64,000 nucleotides of DNA, from positions 124,001-188,000 of the forward strand of contig NZ_JBNGOS010000005.1 in the NCBI RefSeq assembly GCF_050589685.1, written 5' to 3'. Origin of the DNA: Saccharicrinis sp050589685. GTDB lineage: Bacteria > Bacteroidota > Bacteroidia > Bacteroidales > Marinilabiliaceae. Positions within the stretch are counted from its first letter, which is position 1. Every line of letters begins with the position of its first letter. A program made the translations under genes and the position numbers. The notes under the pieces are model-generated. The model saw only the letters and a list, made by a program, of their open reading frames with translations, was not told the DNA's origin and did not search any database. Shown piece by piece: positions 9,569 to 18,328 of the stretch.

Positions 9569-9923
9569 TTACACCAATTAATCAGAACAACATTCAATCG
9601 GAAAGTTAATAATTATTTCCTTAAAATAATAGGTAAAAAAATAGTATATCCATCTAACCTGAACAAGCCATAAATCAAAATGCTTTTGGCTTGTTCAGGT
9701 TAGATGGTAAAATTACTATATAATTTTTGTTTCTCGGCATTGCTCAGTCACGCCTGGCCCTGACTTCACTTGCCACAGCTTTGAAATATTTACCGTTATC
9801 GAAACTATGCTGTTAAATGCTTAGCCGCAATCATTTTAAAGTATGGCTTCCATACTGAAACCCGAAAATTCTGCCATAAAAAGTACGGTCAATCCTGCTG
9901 TGGCAAATAAGGGGAACAAGGCA
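9569..9923. other. Intergenic region between hisB and ald
   Basis: This 355-base gap holds a perfect inverted repeat (9650-9707, listed separately) and otherwise A/T-rich sequence. It must contain the end of the his transcript and the ald promoter, both read on the minus strand. No tRNA or riboswitch was recognised. Confidence 0.5.
9650..9707. repeat. Perfect 20-bp inverted repeat (hairpin)
   Basis: The left arm is 9650-9669 (CCATCTAACCTGAACAAGCC) and the right arm 9688-9707 is its exact reverse complement; one more A-T pair closes an inner 16-base loop. It lies about 215 bases past hisB and 80 bases before the ald start. On the minus strand a run of seven T follows about nine bases after the stem, so it could end the his transcript, but the spacing is too long for a standard terminator. 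It may instead be a regulatory hairpin or the relic of a mobile element. Confidence 0.75.
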
Positions 9924-11051
9924 TTAAAGCGCACCTTTTGTGCTCGGGAGCGTATTGTTAAACACGTCTTTTCTGATAGCCATTTTTAATGCTCTGGCCA
10001 GGGCTTTAAATATTCCTTCTATTTTATGGTGTTCATTGTCACCTTTAGCCTGAATTTGAAGATTGCTCAACGAAGCGTCGGAAAAGCTCTTGAAAAAATG
10101 TAAAAACATTTCGGTGGGCATGTCTCCCACTTTTTCGCGTTTAAAATCGGCTTCCCACACCAGCCAGGGCCTTCCGCCGAAATCAAGAGCCACCAAGGCC
10201 ATGCAATCGTCCATGGGCAGGCAATACCCATAACGTTCTATCCCGCGTTTGTCGCCAAGGGCTTCCTTAAAAGCCTGACCGAGTGCCAGGGCGGTGTCCT
10301 CAATTGTATGGTGTTCGTCTACATGTAAGTCACCATTGACCTGGATACTCAGGTCGCACCCTGAGTGCTTACCGATTTGTTCCAGCATATGATCAAAGAA
10401 ATGTAAACCGGTTGATATGTCACACTTGCCGGTCCCGTCGAGGTTTAGTTTTATATTTATGTCGGTTTCGGATGTTTTACGGACCACTTGTGCAGTTCTT
10501 TCTTTGGAGAACAGGAATTCGCATATTTTATCCCAGTCTGTTGTTACCAAAGCGCAAACATCAGTTAATTCTTGCTTATGAAGTTCCTCGTTGGCTTCAT
10601 CTTTGTCGGCCATAAAAATAGCTTTGCAACCCATGTTTTTTGCCAATTGAACATCTGTGACCCTATCTCCAATCACAAATGATTTTGCCAGATCGTATTT
10701 GTCATCAAAATACTGGGTAAGCATGGCGGTGCCCGGTTTTCTTCCAGGAGAATTTTCTTCGGGCAACGATGGGTCAATGAAAACCTCGTCGAATACAATG
10801 CCTTCGCCTTGAAGGGTGCTCATCATCATGTTTTGTGCCGGCCAAAATGTATTTTCGGGAAACGAGTCAGTACCCAGGCCGTCCTGGTTGGTCACCATGG
10901 CCAATTCAAAATCAAGCTTTGAGGCAATCTTCTGAAGGTTAGTTATAGCCTTGGGATAAAACTCCAGTTTCTCCAGGCTGTCCACCTGAAAATCTATAGG
11001 CGGCTCTTTTATGATAGTTCCGTCGCGGTCAATAAAAAGTACTCGTTGCAT
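9924..11051 (-). CDS. hisB: Bifunctional histidinol-phosphatase / imidazoleglycerol-phosphate dehydratase
   Basis: This 375-residue fusion catalyses two steps of histidine synthesis. Residues 1 to about 165 form the HAD-type histidinol-phosphate phosphatase (FIDRDGTII with D8 and D10, and a later GDRVTDVQLA motif). Residues about 185-375 form the dehydratase with the metal-binding His motifs HFFDHMLEQ, DEHHTIEDTALALGQA and NEHHKIEGIFKALARA. Fused HisB is known from enterobacteria and many Bacteroidota. It is the last gene of the hisG-D-C-B operon, 27 bases after hisC, and is expected to be controlled by the attenuator ahead of hisG. Confidence 0.96.
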   Translation of the reverse strand: MQRVLFIDRDGTIIKEPPIDFQVDSLEKLEFYPKAITNLQKIASKLDFELAMVTNQDGLGTDSFPENTFWPAQNMMMSTLQGEGIVFDEVFIDPSLPEENSPGRKPGTAMLTQYFDDKYDLAKSFVIGDRVTDVQLAKNMGCKAIFMADKDEANEELHKQELTDVCALVTTDWDKICEFLFSKERTAQVVRKTSETDINIKLNLDGTGKCDISTGLHFFDHMLEQIGKHSGCDLSIQVNGDLHVDEHHTIEDTALALGQAFKEALGDKRGIERYGYCLPMDDCMALVALDFGGRPWLVWEADFKREKVGDMPTEMFLHFFKSFSDASLSNLQIQAKGDNEHHKIEGIFKALARALKMAIRKDVFNNTLPSTKGAL

Positions 11052-11078
11052 TTATTATGATGTATTTTGAATCGATGT

Positions 11079-12122
11079 TTATGATCTATGTTGATATTTA
11101 TCCAACCCCGCATACAGCGCGTTGTTTTCTTCTTCGGAACCAATCGTTATTCTCAAACAGCCTTCGCAAAGCGAAACGGTTGAACGGTCTCTGATAATAA
11201 CGCCCTGATCTACCAAAAAGTTGTATATCTCTTTTGGGGCGTCGGTTTTTAATAAAAGATAATTGGCATCTGACGGATATATTCTCTTTACAAAAGGATA
11301 CACTTTCATTTTTAGAGCCATTCTTTCTTTTTGTTTCAGAAGCTCTTGAACCCAGGCATTTTTATCCGCTACTTTTTGCAATAATTCCAACGCCGTTTTC
11401 TGCGTGAGAATATTAATATTGTAAGGATATTTAATGTGATTAAAAATCGTGACCACCTCAGGAGATGTAAATGCCATTCCCAAACGGATTCCCGCCATTC
11501 CCCAGGCTTTGCTAAATGTTTGGAGGATAATCAGGTTTGGATACCTATCTAATTCAGGCAAAAAACTCTTCTCCGGCGCAAAATCAATGTATGCTTCATC
11601 TAAAACAACAATGCCATCAAAATTTTCAACTATGCTAACAATATCCTCCTTTTTAAAACAATTGCCTGTAGGGTTGTTGGGAGAGCATATAAACAGCAAT
11701 TTCGAATTTTGATCGGCAGCAGCCAACAATCCATTTATATCTAATCCAAAATCAGGGGTTAGCTTTACTTTTCGAATTTCAATATTATTAATATCGGCAG
11801 CTACCTGGTACATGCCATAGGTAGGATCTATCGATATTACATTGTCTGTTCCTGGTTCGCAAAAAGCCCTAAAAGCCAGGTCGATGGCCTCATCACTTCC
11901 GTTGCCCAGAAAGATGTGTCGGTCTTCAATACCTTTTAACTCAGCTATTTTTTTCTTGAGCTTACGCTGATAAGGATCAGGATAACGATTATATGGCGCG
12001 TTAAATGGATTTTCGTTGGCATCCAAAAAGATGGCTTCCTCCCCCGAAAACTCATCTCTTGCGGATGAATATGGTTTAAGGGACTTTATGTTGGGGCGAA
12101 TAAGTTGTTCTATTGATTTCAT
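11079..12122 (-). CDS. hisC: Histidinol-phosphate aminotransferase
   Basis: This PLP-dependent class I/II aminotransferase makes histidinol phosphate from imidazole-acetol phosphate and glutamate. The Schiff-base lysine lies in LQTFSKAWGMAGIRLGMA, and other conserved positions are FLGNGSDEAIDLAFRAF, CSPNNPTGN and VVLDEAYIDFA. The start at 12122 (MKSIEQLIRPNIK, 347 residues) is preferred over an in-frame Met seven codons upstream because it fits the family N-terminus. It is the third gene of the his operon. Confidence 0.95.
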   Translation of the reverse strand: MKSIEQLIRPNIKSLKPYSSARDEFSGEEAIFLDANENPFNAPYNRYPDPYQRKLKKKIAELKGIEDRHIFLGNGSDEAIDLAFRAFCEPGTDNVISIDPTYGMYQVAADINNIEIRKVKLTPDFGLDINGLLAAADQNSKLLFICSPNNPTGNCFKKEDIVSIVENFDGIVVLDEAYIDFAPEKSFLPELDRYPNLIILQTFSKAWGMAGIRLGMAFTSPEVVTIFNHIKYPYNINILTQKTALELLQKVADKNAWVQELLKQKERMALKMKVYPFVKRIYPSDANYLLLKTDAPKEIYNFLVDQGVIIRDRSTVSLCEGCLRITIGSEEENNALYAGLDKYQHRS

Positions 12123-12174
12123 GTATGAAGTATCAGGGTTCAATTATCAAGATGTTAGACGATTTACAGTGGTT

Positions 12175-13458
12175 TTATTTCAAAGTGTTTAACCGGATAG
12201 TAACCGCATTTTTATGGGCATCCAGTTGTTCGGTAGCTGCCATTTTCTCGATAGCCGGACCTATATTTTGCAATCCTTCCGGTGTGATTTTTTGGAAGGT
12301 AATTTTTTTAACGTAGCTGTCCAGGTTTACCCCGCTATATGCCCTGGCATAACCGTGGGTTGGGAGGGTGTGGTTGGTGCCTGAAGCGTAATCACCGGCG
12401 CTTTCGGGTGTGTAATTACCAATAAATACGGAGCCTGCATTGGTAATGAGATCTGCTATTTCATCATCGTCGCGCATAGCAATGATTAAGTGCTCCGGTG
12501 CATACCGGTTAGTCATCTCAATCATCTCCTGCTTGTTTTTCAAAAGTATGATACGGCTGTTTTCCAATGCTTTCTCCGCTATTTCTTTTCTGGATAATTC
12601 CTTGAGCTGATTGGCCATTTCTTCCTGTACCTTCGGGATGAGGTCTTTACAGTTAGTGATTAAAATCACCTGGCTGTCAATACCATGTTCTGCTTGGCTT
12701 AAAAGGTCGGAAGCAATAAAAGCGGCATTGGCAGATTCGTCGGCCAGTACTTCAACTTCCGATGGTCCGGCGGGCATGTCAATAGCCACATCTTTTAAAC
12801 TGACCAATTGTTTGGCAGCCGTGACATAACTGTTGCCGGGGCCAAAAATTTTATCCACCTTTGGAATGCTCTCTGTTCCATAGGCCATTGAACCAATGGC
12901 TTGGACTCCACCTAGTTTAAAAACATTGGTAACGCCTATCAACGATGCGGTATACAAAATGGCAGGATTAATTTTGCCTTCTTTGTTAGGGGGAGTGCAC
13001 AACACAATTTCTTTGCATCCGGCAATAATGGCAGGTAGCGCCAACATCAATACCGTTGAGAAAAGCGGTGCCGTACCTCCCGGAATGTAGAGTCCAACTT
13101 TTTCGATAGCTACACTTTTTTGACGACAAACTACGCCAGGCATGGTTTCTACAACCTTTTCGGGTGAGATTTGAGCCTGATGGAACTTTTCAATGTTTAG
13201 CTTGGCCATGTATATAGCTTCTTTTAATTCCGAAGAAACCTGCATACAAGCCTCGTCAGTTTCTTCCTTCGAAACCAATAGATTTTCGGGAGCAAAGCCA
13301 TCGAATTTTTCCGAGTAGGCCCTTGCCGCGTTTTCACCATTTTCTTTTATGTCGTTCAAAATTCCTTGAACAGTTTCGAACAAAGCGCTCAAGTCATTTT
13401 CCGGGCGTTGAAGTAGGTGAGCCCAATCGCTCTTTTGTGGATATTCAAATACCTGCAT
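12175..13458 (-). CDS. hisD: Histidinol dehydrogenase
   Basis: This 427-residue zinc enzyme oxidises histidinol to histidine in two NAD-dependent steps, the last reactions of the pathway. Conserved segments include GLYIPGGTAPLFSTVLML, IFGPGNSYVTAAKQLV, IDMPAGPSEVEVLAD, SQAEHGIDSQ and, near the C-terminus, ASGTNHTLPTHGYARAYSG. The length is normal. It is the second gene of the operon, following hisG after about 80 bases. Confidence 0.96.
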   Translation of the reverse strand: MQVFEYPQKSDWAHLLQRPENDLSALFETVQGILNDIKENGENAARAYSEKFDGFAPENLLVSKEETDEACMQVSSELKEAIYMAKLNIEKFHQAQISPEKVVETMPGVVCRQKSVAIEKVGLYIPGGTAPLFSTVLMLALPAIIAGCKEIVLCTPPNKEGKINPAILYTASLIGVTNVFKLGGVQAIGSMAYGTESIPKVDKIFGPGNSYVTAAKQLVSLKDVAIDMPAGPSEVEVLADESANAAFIASDLLSQAEHGIDSQVILITNCKDLIPKVQEEMANQLKELSRKEIAEKALENSRIILLKNKQEMIEMTNRYAPEHLIIAMRDDDEIADLITNAGSVFIGNYTPESAGDYASGTNHTLPTHGYARAYSGVNLDSYVKKITFQKITPEGLQNIGPAIEKMAATEQLDAHKNAVTIRLNTLK

Positions 13459-13538
13459 TTGATTTAATTAGTGCAGACTGGACAAAAGAAATGTCCAGTC
13501 CAATTTCTATTATCTAAAATATTGTATCCTGATTCGTT

Positions 13539-14396
13539 TTACAGAATCATTTTTTCAATCGGGAAGGTTAATATTCCCTCAGCACCGTTTTCTTTTAGCT
13601 TACCAATGATTTCCCAAAACTGCTTTTCGGATATCACCGAGTGAATGGAGCTCCACCCTTCCTCGGCCAATGGCAACACCGTAGGACTCTTCATGCCAGG
13701 CAGTACCTGAACAATTTCGCTAACTTTGTCGTTTGGAGCATTCAATAAGATGTACTTGTTAGAGTTAGCTGCCATTACTGAATTTATGCGAAACAGTAAC
13801 TCATCGAGTAAAGCCTTTTTCTCATTAGAAAGACCTTCTGCTTGCACCAATAAAGCTTCGGATTTCATAACCACCTCAACTTCTTTTAGTCGGTTTGCAA
13901 CTAAAGTACTACCCGAACTCACAATGTCAAAAATGGCATCGGCCAATCCAATGCCTGGTGCTATTTCAACAGATCCTGCGATTTCATGTATATCGGCATC
14001 GATTTTTTTCTCGGCAAAGTATTTTTTAAGGATCACCGGATAGGAAGTAGCTACTTTTTTGCCCTGAAAATATTCTAAACTGGTGTATTCATCTGCTTTG
14101 GGGATAGCCAAAGAAATTCTGCACTTGCTAAACCCCAGTCTTTTGGCGATAGTCAGTTTAAAATCTTTTTCTTCAACCTCGTTTTCGCCAACAACACCTA
14201 TATCGGCCACTTTATTTGCTATGGTTTGTGGTATGTCATCGTCACGTAAAAACAATACTTCTATCGGGAAGTTGGGAGATTGTGCAACCAGTTTCCCACT
14301 TCCAATATTAAATTTTATTCCAGCTTCTTTTAAAAGCTTCATCGAATCGTCGTGTAATCTTCCTTTCTTCTGTAAAGCAATTCTTAATTTCTCCAT
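13539..14396 (-). CDS. hisG: ATP phosphoribosyltransferase, long form
   Basis: HisG catalyses the first and committed step of histidine synthesis, joining ATP and PRPP. At 285 residues it is the long form, with a catalytic domain (LRIALQKKGRLHDDS at the N-terminus, and the PRPP-binding region around IFDIVSSGSTLVANRL) and a C-terminal regulatory domain of about 75 residues that usually binds histidine for feedback inhibition. It is the first structural gene of the his operon and starts about 105 bases downstream of the leader attenuator terminator, so both its synthesis and activity are likely histidine-controlled. Confidence 0.96.
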   Translation of the reverse strand: MEKLRIALQKKGRLHDDSMKLLKEAGIKFNIGSGKLVAQSPNFPIEVLFLRDDDIPQTIANKVADIGVVGENEVEEKDFKLTIAKRLGFSKCRISLAIPKADEYTSLEYFQGKKVATSYPVILKKYFAEKKIDADIHEIAGSVEIAPGIGLADAIFDIVSSGSTLVANRLKEVEVVMKSEALLVQAEGLSNEKKALLDELLFRINSVMAANSNKYILLNAPNDKVSEIVQVLPGMKSPTVLPLAEEGWSSIHSVISEKQFWEIIGKLKENGAEGILTFPIEKMIL

Positions 14397-14500
14397 TTTA
14401 ATTTAGACTTTTAGATAATAGATGAGAGATAAGAGACATTATAATTGTGATGCTAACCTAGCTCAAATCTAAAAATGAATTTTTGTTTTTAATTAATGAC

Positions 14501-14535
14501 AAAAAAAAAGAGGGCTTCCCATACGGTAAGCCCTC
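14501..14535 (-). terminator. Attenuator terminator of the his operon
   Basis: An 8-bp perfect stem (14510-14517 with 14528-14535), extended inward by two G-C pairs after one mismatch, is followed on the minus strand by nine T. It lies between the His-rich leader peptide and hisG, where a rho-independent attenuator is expected. Confidence 0.92.
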
Positions 14536-14567
14536 CTATATTATTAAACACAACAATCTCGGACCAC

Positions 14568-14615
14568 CTATGGTAGATTAAAATGATGTCCGTGATGATG
14601 TGTGAAATTTGTCAT
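14568..14615 (-). CDS. hisL: his operon leader peptide
   Basis: A 15-codon reading frame encodes MTNFTHHHGHHFNLP and stops with TAG. Five of its 15 residues are histidine, three and two in near-succession. It lies about 14 bases downstream of a predicted transcription start and 33 bases before the terminator hairpin. By analogy with enterobacterial HisL, ribosome stalling at the His codons when charged tRNA-His is scarce would favour an antiterminator and let transcription enter hisG; the antiterminator pairing itself was not worked out. A short hairpin ACCA/TGGT at the stop codon may be part of the alternative structure. Confidence 0.9.
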   Translation of the reverse strand: MTNFTHHHGHHFNLP

Positions 14616-14635
14616 GGTTTATTATTGAATCGATA

Positions 14636-14666
14636 CAAAAGTAAATGTAATATTTTAAATTCCAAA
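14636..14666 (-). promoter_or_regulatory. his operon promoter (Bacteroidota type)
   Basis: Read on the minus strand, a -33 element TTTG (14663-14666) and a -7 element TACTTTTG (14636-14643, matching TAnnTTTG) are separated by 19 bases. This fits the Bacteroidota primary sigma factor consensus and would start transcription near 14630, just before the leader peptide. Confidence 0.75.
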
Positions 14667-14851
14667 TATAAAAGGGGTAATAAATGTTAATTTACAATTG
14701 TGAGCCATGCTGTGCTTATTCAGACTCTCTATAAATTACCCGATGATGTTAAATGTTAAAAGATATTCAACTATTTTGAAACTTGAAATTTATATATTCG
14801 GCAATGAATTACTTAATTAAGCGATAGTTTTAAAAAAAATAAACTTATATC

Positions 14852-15805
14852 ATGAGTTCTGATCATATGAAAAAAAATGAGGCCACAAATTCAAGCGGCA
14901 AAAGATCCAGAAGGGATTTTATGCGCAAACTTGGATTGATAGGTGCTGCGGCTTCAACGGGTGCGGTGGCTTCCGGGTTTACATCTTCGGATGTTTCGGG
15001 CGAAGAGTACGTTAAGGTAATGACATCCGACAATAAGCTGGTCGAGATTCCAAAGTCCCAGGTTAAAGAAGTGAAGTTGGACACGGAGGCTTTGCAATCC
15101 CGTGGTAGGCTCGGGATTGCGGGAAAACGATGGGTGATGGTAATAGATCTGGCTAAATGCAGAAATGCCAGGGAATGTATTAAAGGTTGCCAGGAACATC
15201 ATCATTTGCATCCTTACCAATATCATATTAATACTCTGGTGATGCAGGACAATCCGCAATCGGCACCGTACAATATGCCCAAGCCATGCATGCATTGCGA
15301 TAACCCTCCATGTGTTTCGGTTTGTCCGGTAGATGCCACTTTTAAGCGTCAGGATGGAGTGGTGCTCATAGATAATGAACGTTGCATAGGTTGTAGGTTT
15401 TGTATGGCAGCATGTCCGTATTCGGTTAGGGTATTCAATTGGGAAGAACCTTTTCAGGCACAACTTTACAAGGAGCAGCCAATGGAGTATGATGTAGAAG
15501 CAAATATCCCACAGAAAAAAGGAACCATTACAAAATGTTTGTTTAGTGCCGACTGTCTGCGTGATGGCGAACTTCCAACTTGTGTTCGTGCCTGTCCTAA
15601 CGAAGTGTTTTATTTTGGGGATGAAAACGAAGATGCGGTAACTAACGGTACTACCCGCGAAACTGTTGTGTTAAGTAAATTACTCGAGAAAAATGCCGGG
15701 TACAGATTGATGGAAGAGCTGGGAACGAAACCTCGTGTATACTACCTGCCTCCCAAGGACAGGGTATTTGACGCCCCTGAGAAACCAGATCATCATCATC
15801 GCTAA
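14852..15805 (+). CDS. Tat-exported Fe-S electron-transfer subunit (NrfC/ActB-like)
   Basis: This 317-residue protein carries a twin-arginine signal (SRRDFMRKLG, residues 19-28) and acts outside the cytoplasmic membrane. Fifteen cysteines are visible in four groups: C103/C109/C113, C146/C149/C154/C158, C178/C181/C184/C188 and C229/C235/C244/C248. Ferredoxin domains of this type use 16 for four [4Fe-4S] clusters; one short, in the first group, suggests three [4Fe-4S] plus one [3Fe-4S], the set described for ActB of alternative complex III. The next genes encode an NrfD-type quinol subunit and a cytochrome c, and no molybdopterin catalytic subunit is present. The inferred job is to pass electrons from menaquinol to cytochrome c. 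A polysulfide- or DMSO-reductase-type relative is the alternative. Confidence 0.85.
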   Translation: MSSDHMKKNEATNSSGKRSRRDFMRKLGLIGAAASTGAVASGFTSSDVSGEEYVKVMTSDNKLVEIPKSQVKEVKLDTEALQSRGRLGIAGKRWVMVIDLAKCRNARECIKGCQEHHHLHPYQYHINTLVMQDNPQSAPYNMPKPCMHCDNPPCVSVCPVDATFKRQDGVVLIDNERCIGCRFCMAACPYSVRVFNWEEPFQAQLYKEQPMEYDVEANIPQKKGTITKCLFSADCLRDGELPTCVRACPNEVFYFGDENEDAVTNGTTRETVVLSKLLEKNAGYRLMEELGTKPRVYYLPPKDRVFDAPEKPDHHHR

Positions 15806-15822
15806 TCTATTAAACCCAGAAT

Positions 15823-17160
15823 ATGTCCGAACATAATATTAAAATTAATAAGGAAAAGCTTGATAAGATAGCAGATGACGTGCTTAGACCTGTGGGTTTT
15901 AACAGTGCGTACGTCAATTGGATGTTGTTTTTGACCGTGGCTTTATTGGCCTGTATCTATGCCTATGCTATACAGTATAGGGAGGGATTAATCGTGACAG
16001 GCATGCGCGATATGGTAAGTTGGGGGATGTATATTGCCAACTTTGTGTTTTTTGTAGCTACTGCTTTGGTAGGCATGTTAATAAGTGGGGTAATTGGCTT
16101 GTTGGGATATAAGTGGATTAAGCCGATCTCCCGAATTGCTGAAATTATTGCCGTTGCTTTTGCTGCGGTAGCTGGTTTGGTTATTGTTTCAGATATGGGA
16201 CGACCGGAAAGGTTGCACCATGTGTTTTTATACGGAAGGGTGCAATCGCCTATTTTATGGGACGTTACTGTGGTGACGACTTACCTGGTGATAAGCACAT
16301 TGTTATATCTGCTTCCTTTGATTCCTGATCTGGCCATTGCCAGAGGCAGGATGCAAAATGCGCCCAAATGGATGATGAAACTATATGAGATTTTATCTTT
16401 TAATTGGACCCATCACCCCAAACAATATCAACTGTTGTTTAAGGCCATTCGTCTGTTGATTATCCTGGTAATACCTACAGCATTCGCCATCCATACCGTA
16501 ACATCCTGGTTGCTGGCGGTGAATTCGCGCAGTGGTTGGGACAGTACCATATTTGGCCCTTACTTTTTAACGGGTGCTTTTGTAACCGGTATGGCAGCAG
16601 TTATTATTGCCGTATTCTTTTTCAGGAACAATTACAAACTGAGGACTTACTTAGATGAACCATTGTTTGATAAAATGGGTAAGCTTTTGGAGTTTGTTTG
16701 CGTGGTATATTTTTATTTCAACCTAAACGAGTTTGTAGTTCCTGCATATAAAATGAAGGAGTTTGATGCCATTCATATTCATGAATTGTTTTTAGGTAAG
16801 CATGCCATCATGTTCTGGTTTTGCCAAATATTTGGCTTGATTGTGCCCATGATAGTGCTGCTATGGAAACCTTTCCGAAAACCGGTACCCCTCTTTATAA
16901 TATCATTGTTTGTATTGGTGGGGGCATGGTTTAAGCGATACATTATCGTAATCCCAACCATGGAACATCCGTTTTTACCCGTGCAAAATTTGCCAAACGA
17001 GTGGGTTGTCTACCAGCCAACAGTAATTGAAAGTGCTGTAACGATTGGTTCAATCATTATGGGTATCATGATTATTTCGGTACTGGCTAAACTTTTTCCT
17101 GTAATTCCAATATGGGAAATGGCCGAAGAGGATGAAGAAACTAAGTCAAAAATAATTTAA
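15823..17160 (+). CDS. NrfD/ActC-like membrane quinol oxidoreductase subunit
   Basis: This 445-residue inner-membrane protein has about ten predicted helices, as in NrfD, PsrC and ActC. Family-like segments include MRDMVSWGMYIANFVFFVA near residue 60 and the polar positions RPERLHHVFLYGRVQSPILWD, a region that in relatives contributes to the quinol site. It starts 17 bases after the Fe-S gene and is followed 10 bases later by a cytochrome c gene. The inferred function is oxidation of menaquinol at the periplasmic face and transfer of electrons to the Fe-S subunit. Without the other alternative complex III genes (ActA, D, E, F) it is either a pared-down form or a different NrfD-linked complex. 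Confidence 0.87.
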   Translation: MSEHNIKINKEKLDKIADDVLRPVGFNSAYVNWMLFLTVALLACIYAYAIQYREGLIVTGMRDMVSWGMYIANFVFFVATALVGMLISGVIGLLGYKWIKPISRIAEIIAVAFAAVAGLVIVSDMGRPERLHHVFLYGRVQSPILWDVTVVTTYLVISTLLYLLPLIPDLAIARGRMQNAPKWMMKLYEILSFNWTHHPKQYQLLFKAIRLLIILVIPTAFAIHTVTSWLLAVNSRSGWDSTIFGPYFLTGAFVTGMAAVIIAVFFFRNNYKLRTYLDEPLFDKMGKLLEFVCVVYFYFNLNEFVVPAYKMKEFDAIHIHELFLGKHAIMFWFCQIFGLIVPMIVLLWKPFRKPVPLFIISLFVLVGAWFKRYIIVIPTMEHPFLPVQNLPNEWVVYQPTVIESAVTIGSIIMGIMIISVLAKLFPVIPIWEMAEEDEETKSKII

Positions 17161-17170
17161 TAGCAGTACA

Positions 17171-18097
17171 ATGAACAAGTATTTAATGGTAGTTATTTGT
17201 GTTTGTGCTGGATTAAAACTGTCAGCGCAAACGTCCTGGTTAGTTCCTCAGGACCAGAGAGAAAAGTTAAGTCTGGTGGAGTTTACCGATGCGATGAGGA
17301 CTTCCGGCAAAGAGGTATTCTCGGCCAAATGTACGGCTTGTCATGGAACTCCCGGGCAAGGCAATTATAATGCATTGCTTAATCCTTCGCCGGGTGACCC
17401 GGCCTCGGAAAAGTTTCAGATGAATACCGATGGAGCGCTTTTTTACAAGATTAGTGAAGGACGTGTAACCATGCCTTCGTTTAAAAGCGCATTAAGTAAA
17501 GCCGACATTTGGAATGTGATCGCTTACATTCGCAGTTTCAACCCAACATACGTTCAGGAAACAGCAGAAAAAATAGAGACAAATATTCCGGAAGGAACGG
17601 AACTGGCTTTAAATGTAACATTTGATGAAACAAAAAAAGCGGTAGCGGTAAAACTAACCGGTTCTTTAAATGGTGAAGAAAGTGATATTGGTGGAGTAGG
17701 AATAAAATTAATGGCCAAGAGGTATTTTGGAAACTTAACCATTGGTGAAGTTAAGAATACGAACAAGGCCGGTTTAACCTATTTTTCATGGGATGATTCC
17801 TTACCGGGAGATTCATTGGGTAATGTACAGTTAATAGCACAGGTAGACCAGGCAGAAGTGTATGGTGATGTGAAAACCGAAGCGACTATGCAAATTGGTA
17901 AGGTCAACAACAACCCTCCTTTAAATAAGGATAGAGCCATGTGGAACACGGTTAAAAAGGCACCTATATGGATTCTCGTTGGATTTACGGGAGCTGTTGT
18001 AACGGTTTGGTTCTTTATTTTTTATGTGCTTTTTACCATGAAAAAAGTGTTTGCTTTGGGTAACGAGCCTATCGCAGAAGAAGAAAAACTAGTTTAA
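17171..18097 (+). CDS. Membrane-anchored monohaem cytochrome c
   Basis: The 308-residue protein has a signal peptide (about 1-20, ending LSAQ), a cytochrome c domain with haem motif CTACH (C54, C57, H58) and a probable Met axial ligand in the segment GRVTMPSFKSAL, then a beta-rich region (about 150-255) and a C-terminal membrane helix (about 272-292). It is therefore periplasmic and tethered. Placed between the NrfD-type subunit and the cbb3 genes, it is the natural electron carrier between quinol oxidation and the oxidase. The middle beta-rich domain was not recognised. Confidence 0.87.
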   Translation: MNKYLMVVICVCAGLKLSAQTSWLVPQDQREKLSLVEFTDAMRTSGKEVFSAKCTACHGTPGQGNYNALLNPSPGDPASEKFQMNTDGALFYKISEGRVTMPSFKSALSKADIWNVIAYIRSFNPTYVQETAEKIETNIPEGTELALNVTFDETKKAVAVKLTGSLNGEESDIGGVGIKLMAKRYFGNLTIGEVKNTNKAGLTYFSWDDSLPGDSLGNVQLIAQVDQAEVYGDVKTEATMQIGKVNNNPPLNKDRAMWNTVKKAPIWILVGFTGAVVTVWFFIFYVLFTMKKVFALGNEPIAEEEKLV

Positions 18098-18109
18098 AAT
18101 GAATCAGCC

Positions 18110-18310
18110 ATGAACATACTTTATCTGTTAGTTGGGGTAAGTTTATTGGCTGCACTGTTTTTTCTGGCCTTGTTTATATGGGCTGTTAAATCGGGCCAGT
18201 ATGAAGATATGTTTTCACCATCGGTTCGTATTTTGTTTGATGATGAAGAGAACACCAAAAACGAGGCAGAAGAGGATGAGGAAAATGAAATTGAAAAAAA
18301 TGAAATGTAA
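18110..18310 (+). CDS. ccoS: cbb3 oxidase maturation protein CcoS
   Basis: This 66-residue single-pass protein has the CcoS pattern: an N-terminal helix (about residues 4-26), then KSGQYEDMFSPSVRILFDDE, corresponding to the conserved GQYDD-type segment, and an acidic tail rich in Glu. CcoS is needed for insertion of redox cofactors into the cbb3 catalytic subunit. In many bacteria ccoS follows ccoI; here it directly precedes ccoNO by 18 bases. Confidence 0.9.
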   Translation: MNILYLLVGVSLLAALFFLALFIWAVKSGQYEDMFSPSVRILFDDEENTKNEAEEDEENEIEKNEM

Positions 18311-18328
18311 ACCCTATCGCATATAATA

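Noticed and set aside
9836..9934. A 32-codon GTG-started hydrophobic frame overlapping the end of hisB on the minus strand
   Set aside because: It starts inside hisB out of frame, has no start signal and could arise by chance; kept out of the gene list unless found conserved.
14852..18097. The trio as a complete polysulfide or DMSO reductase
   Set aside because: No molybdopterin catalytic subunit is encoded on either side, and the cytochrome c and cbb3 genes follow directly.
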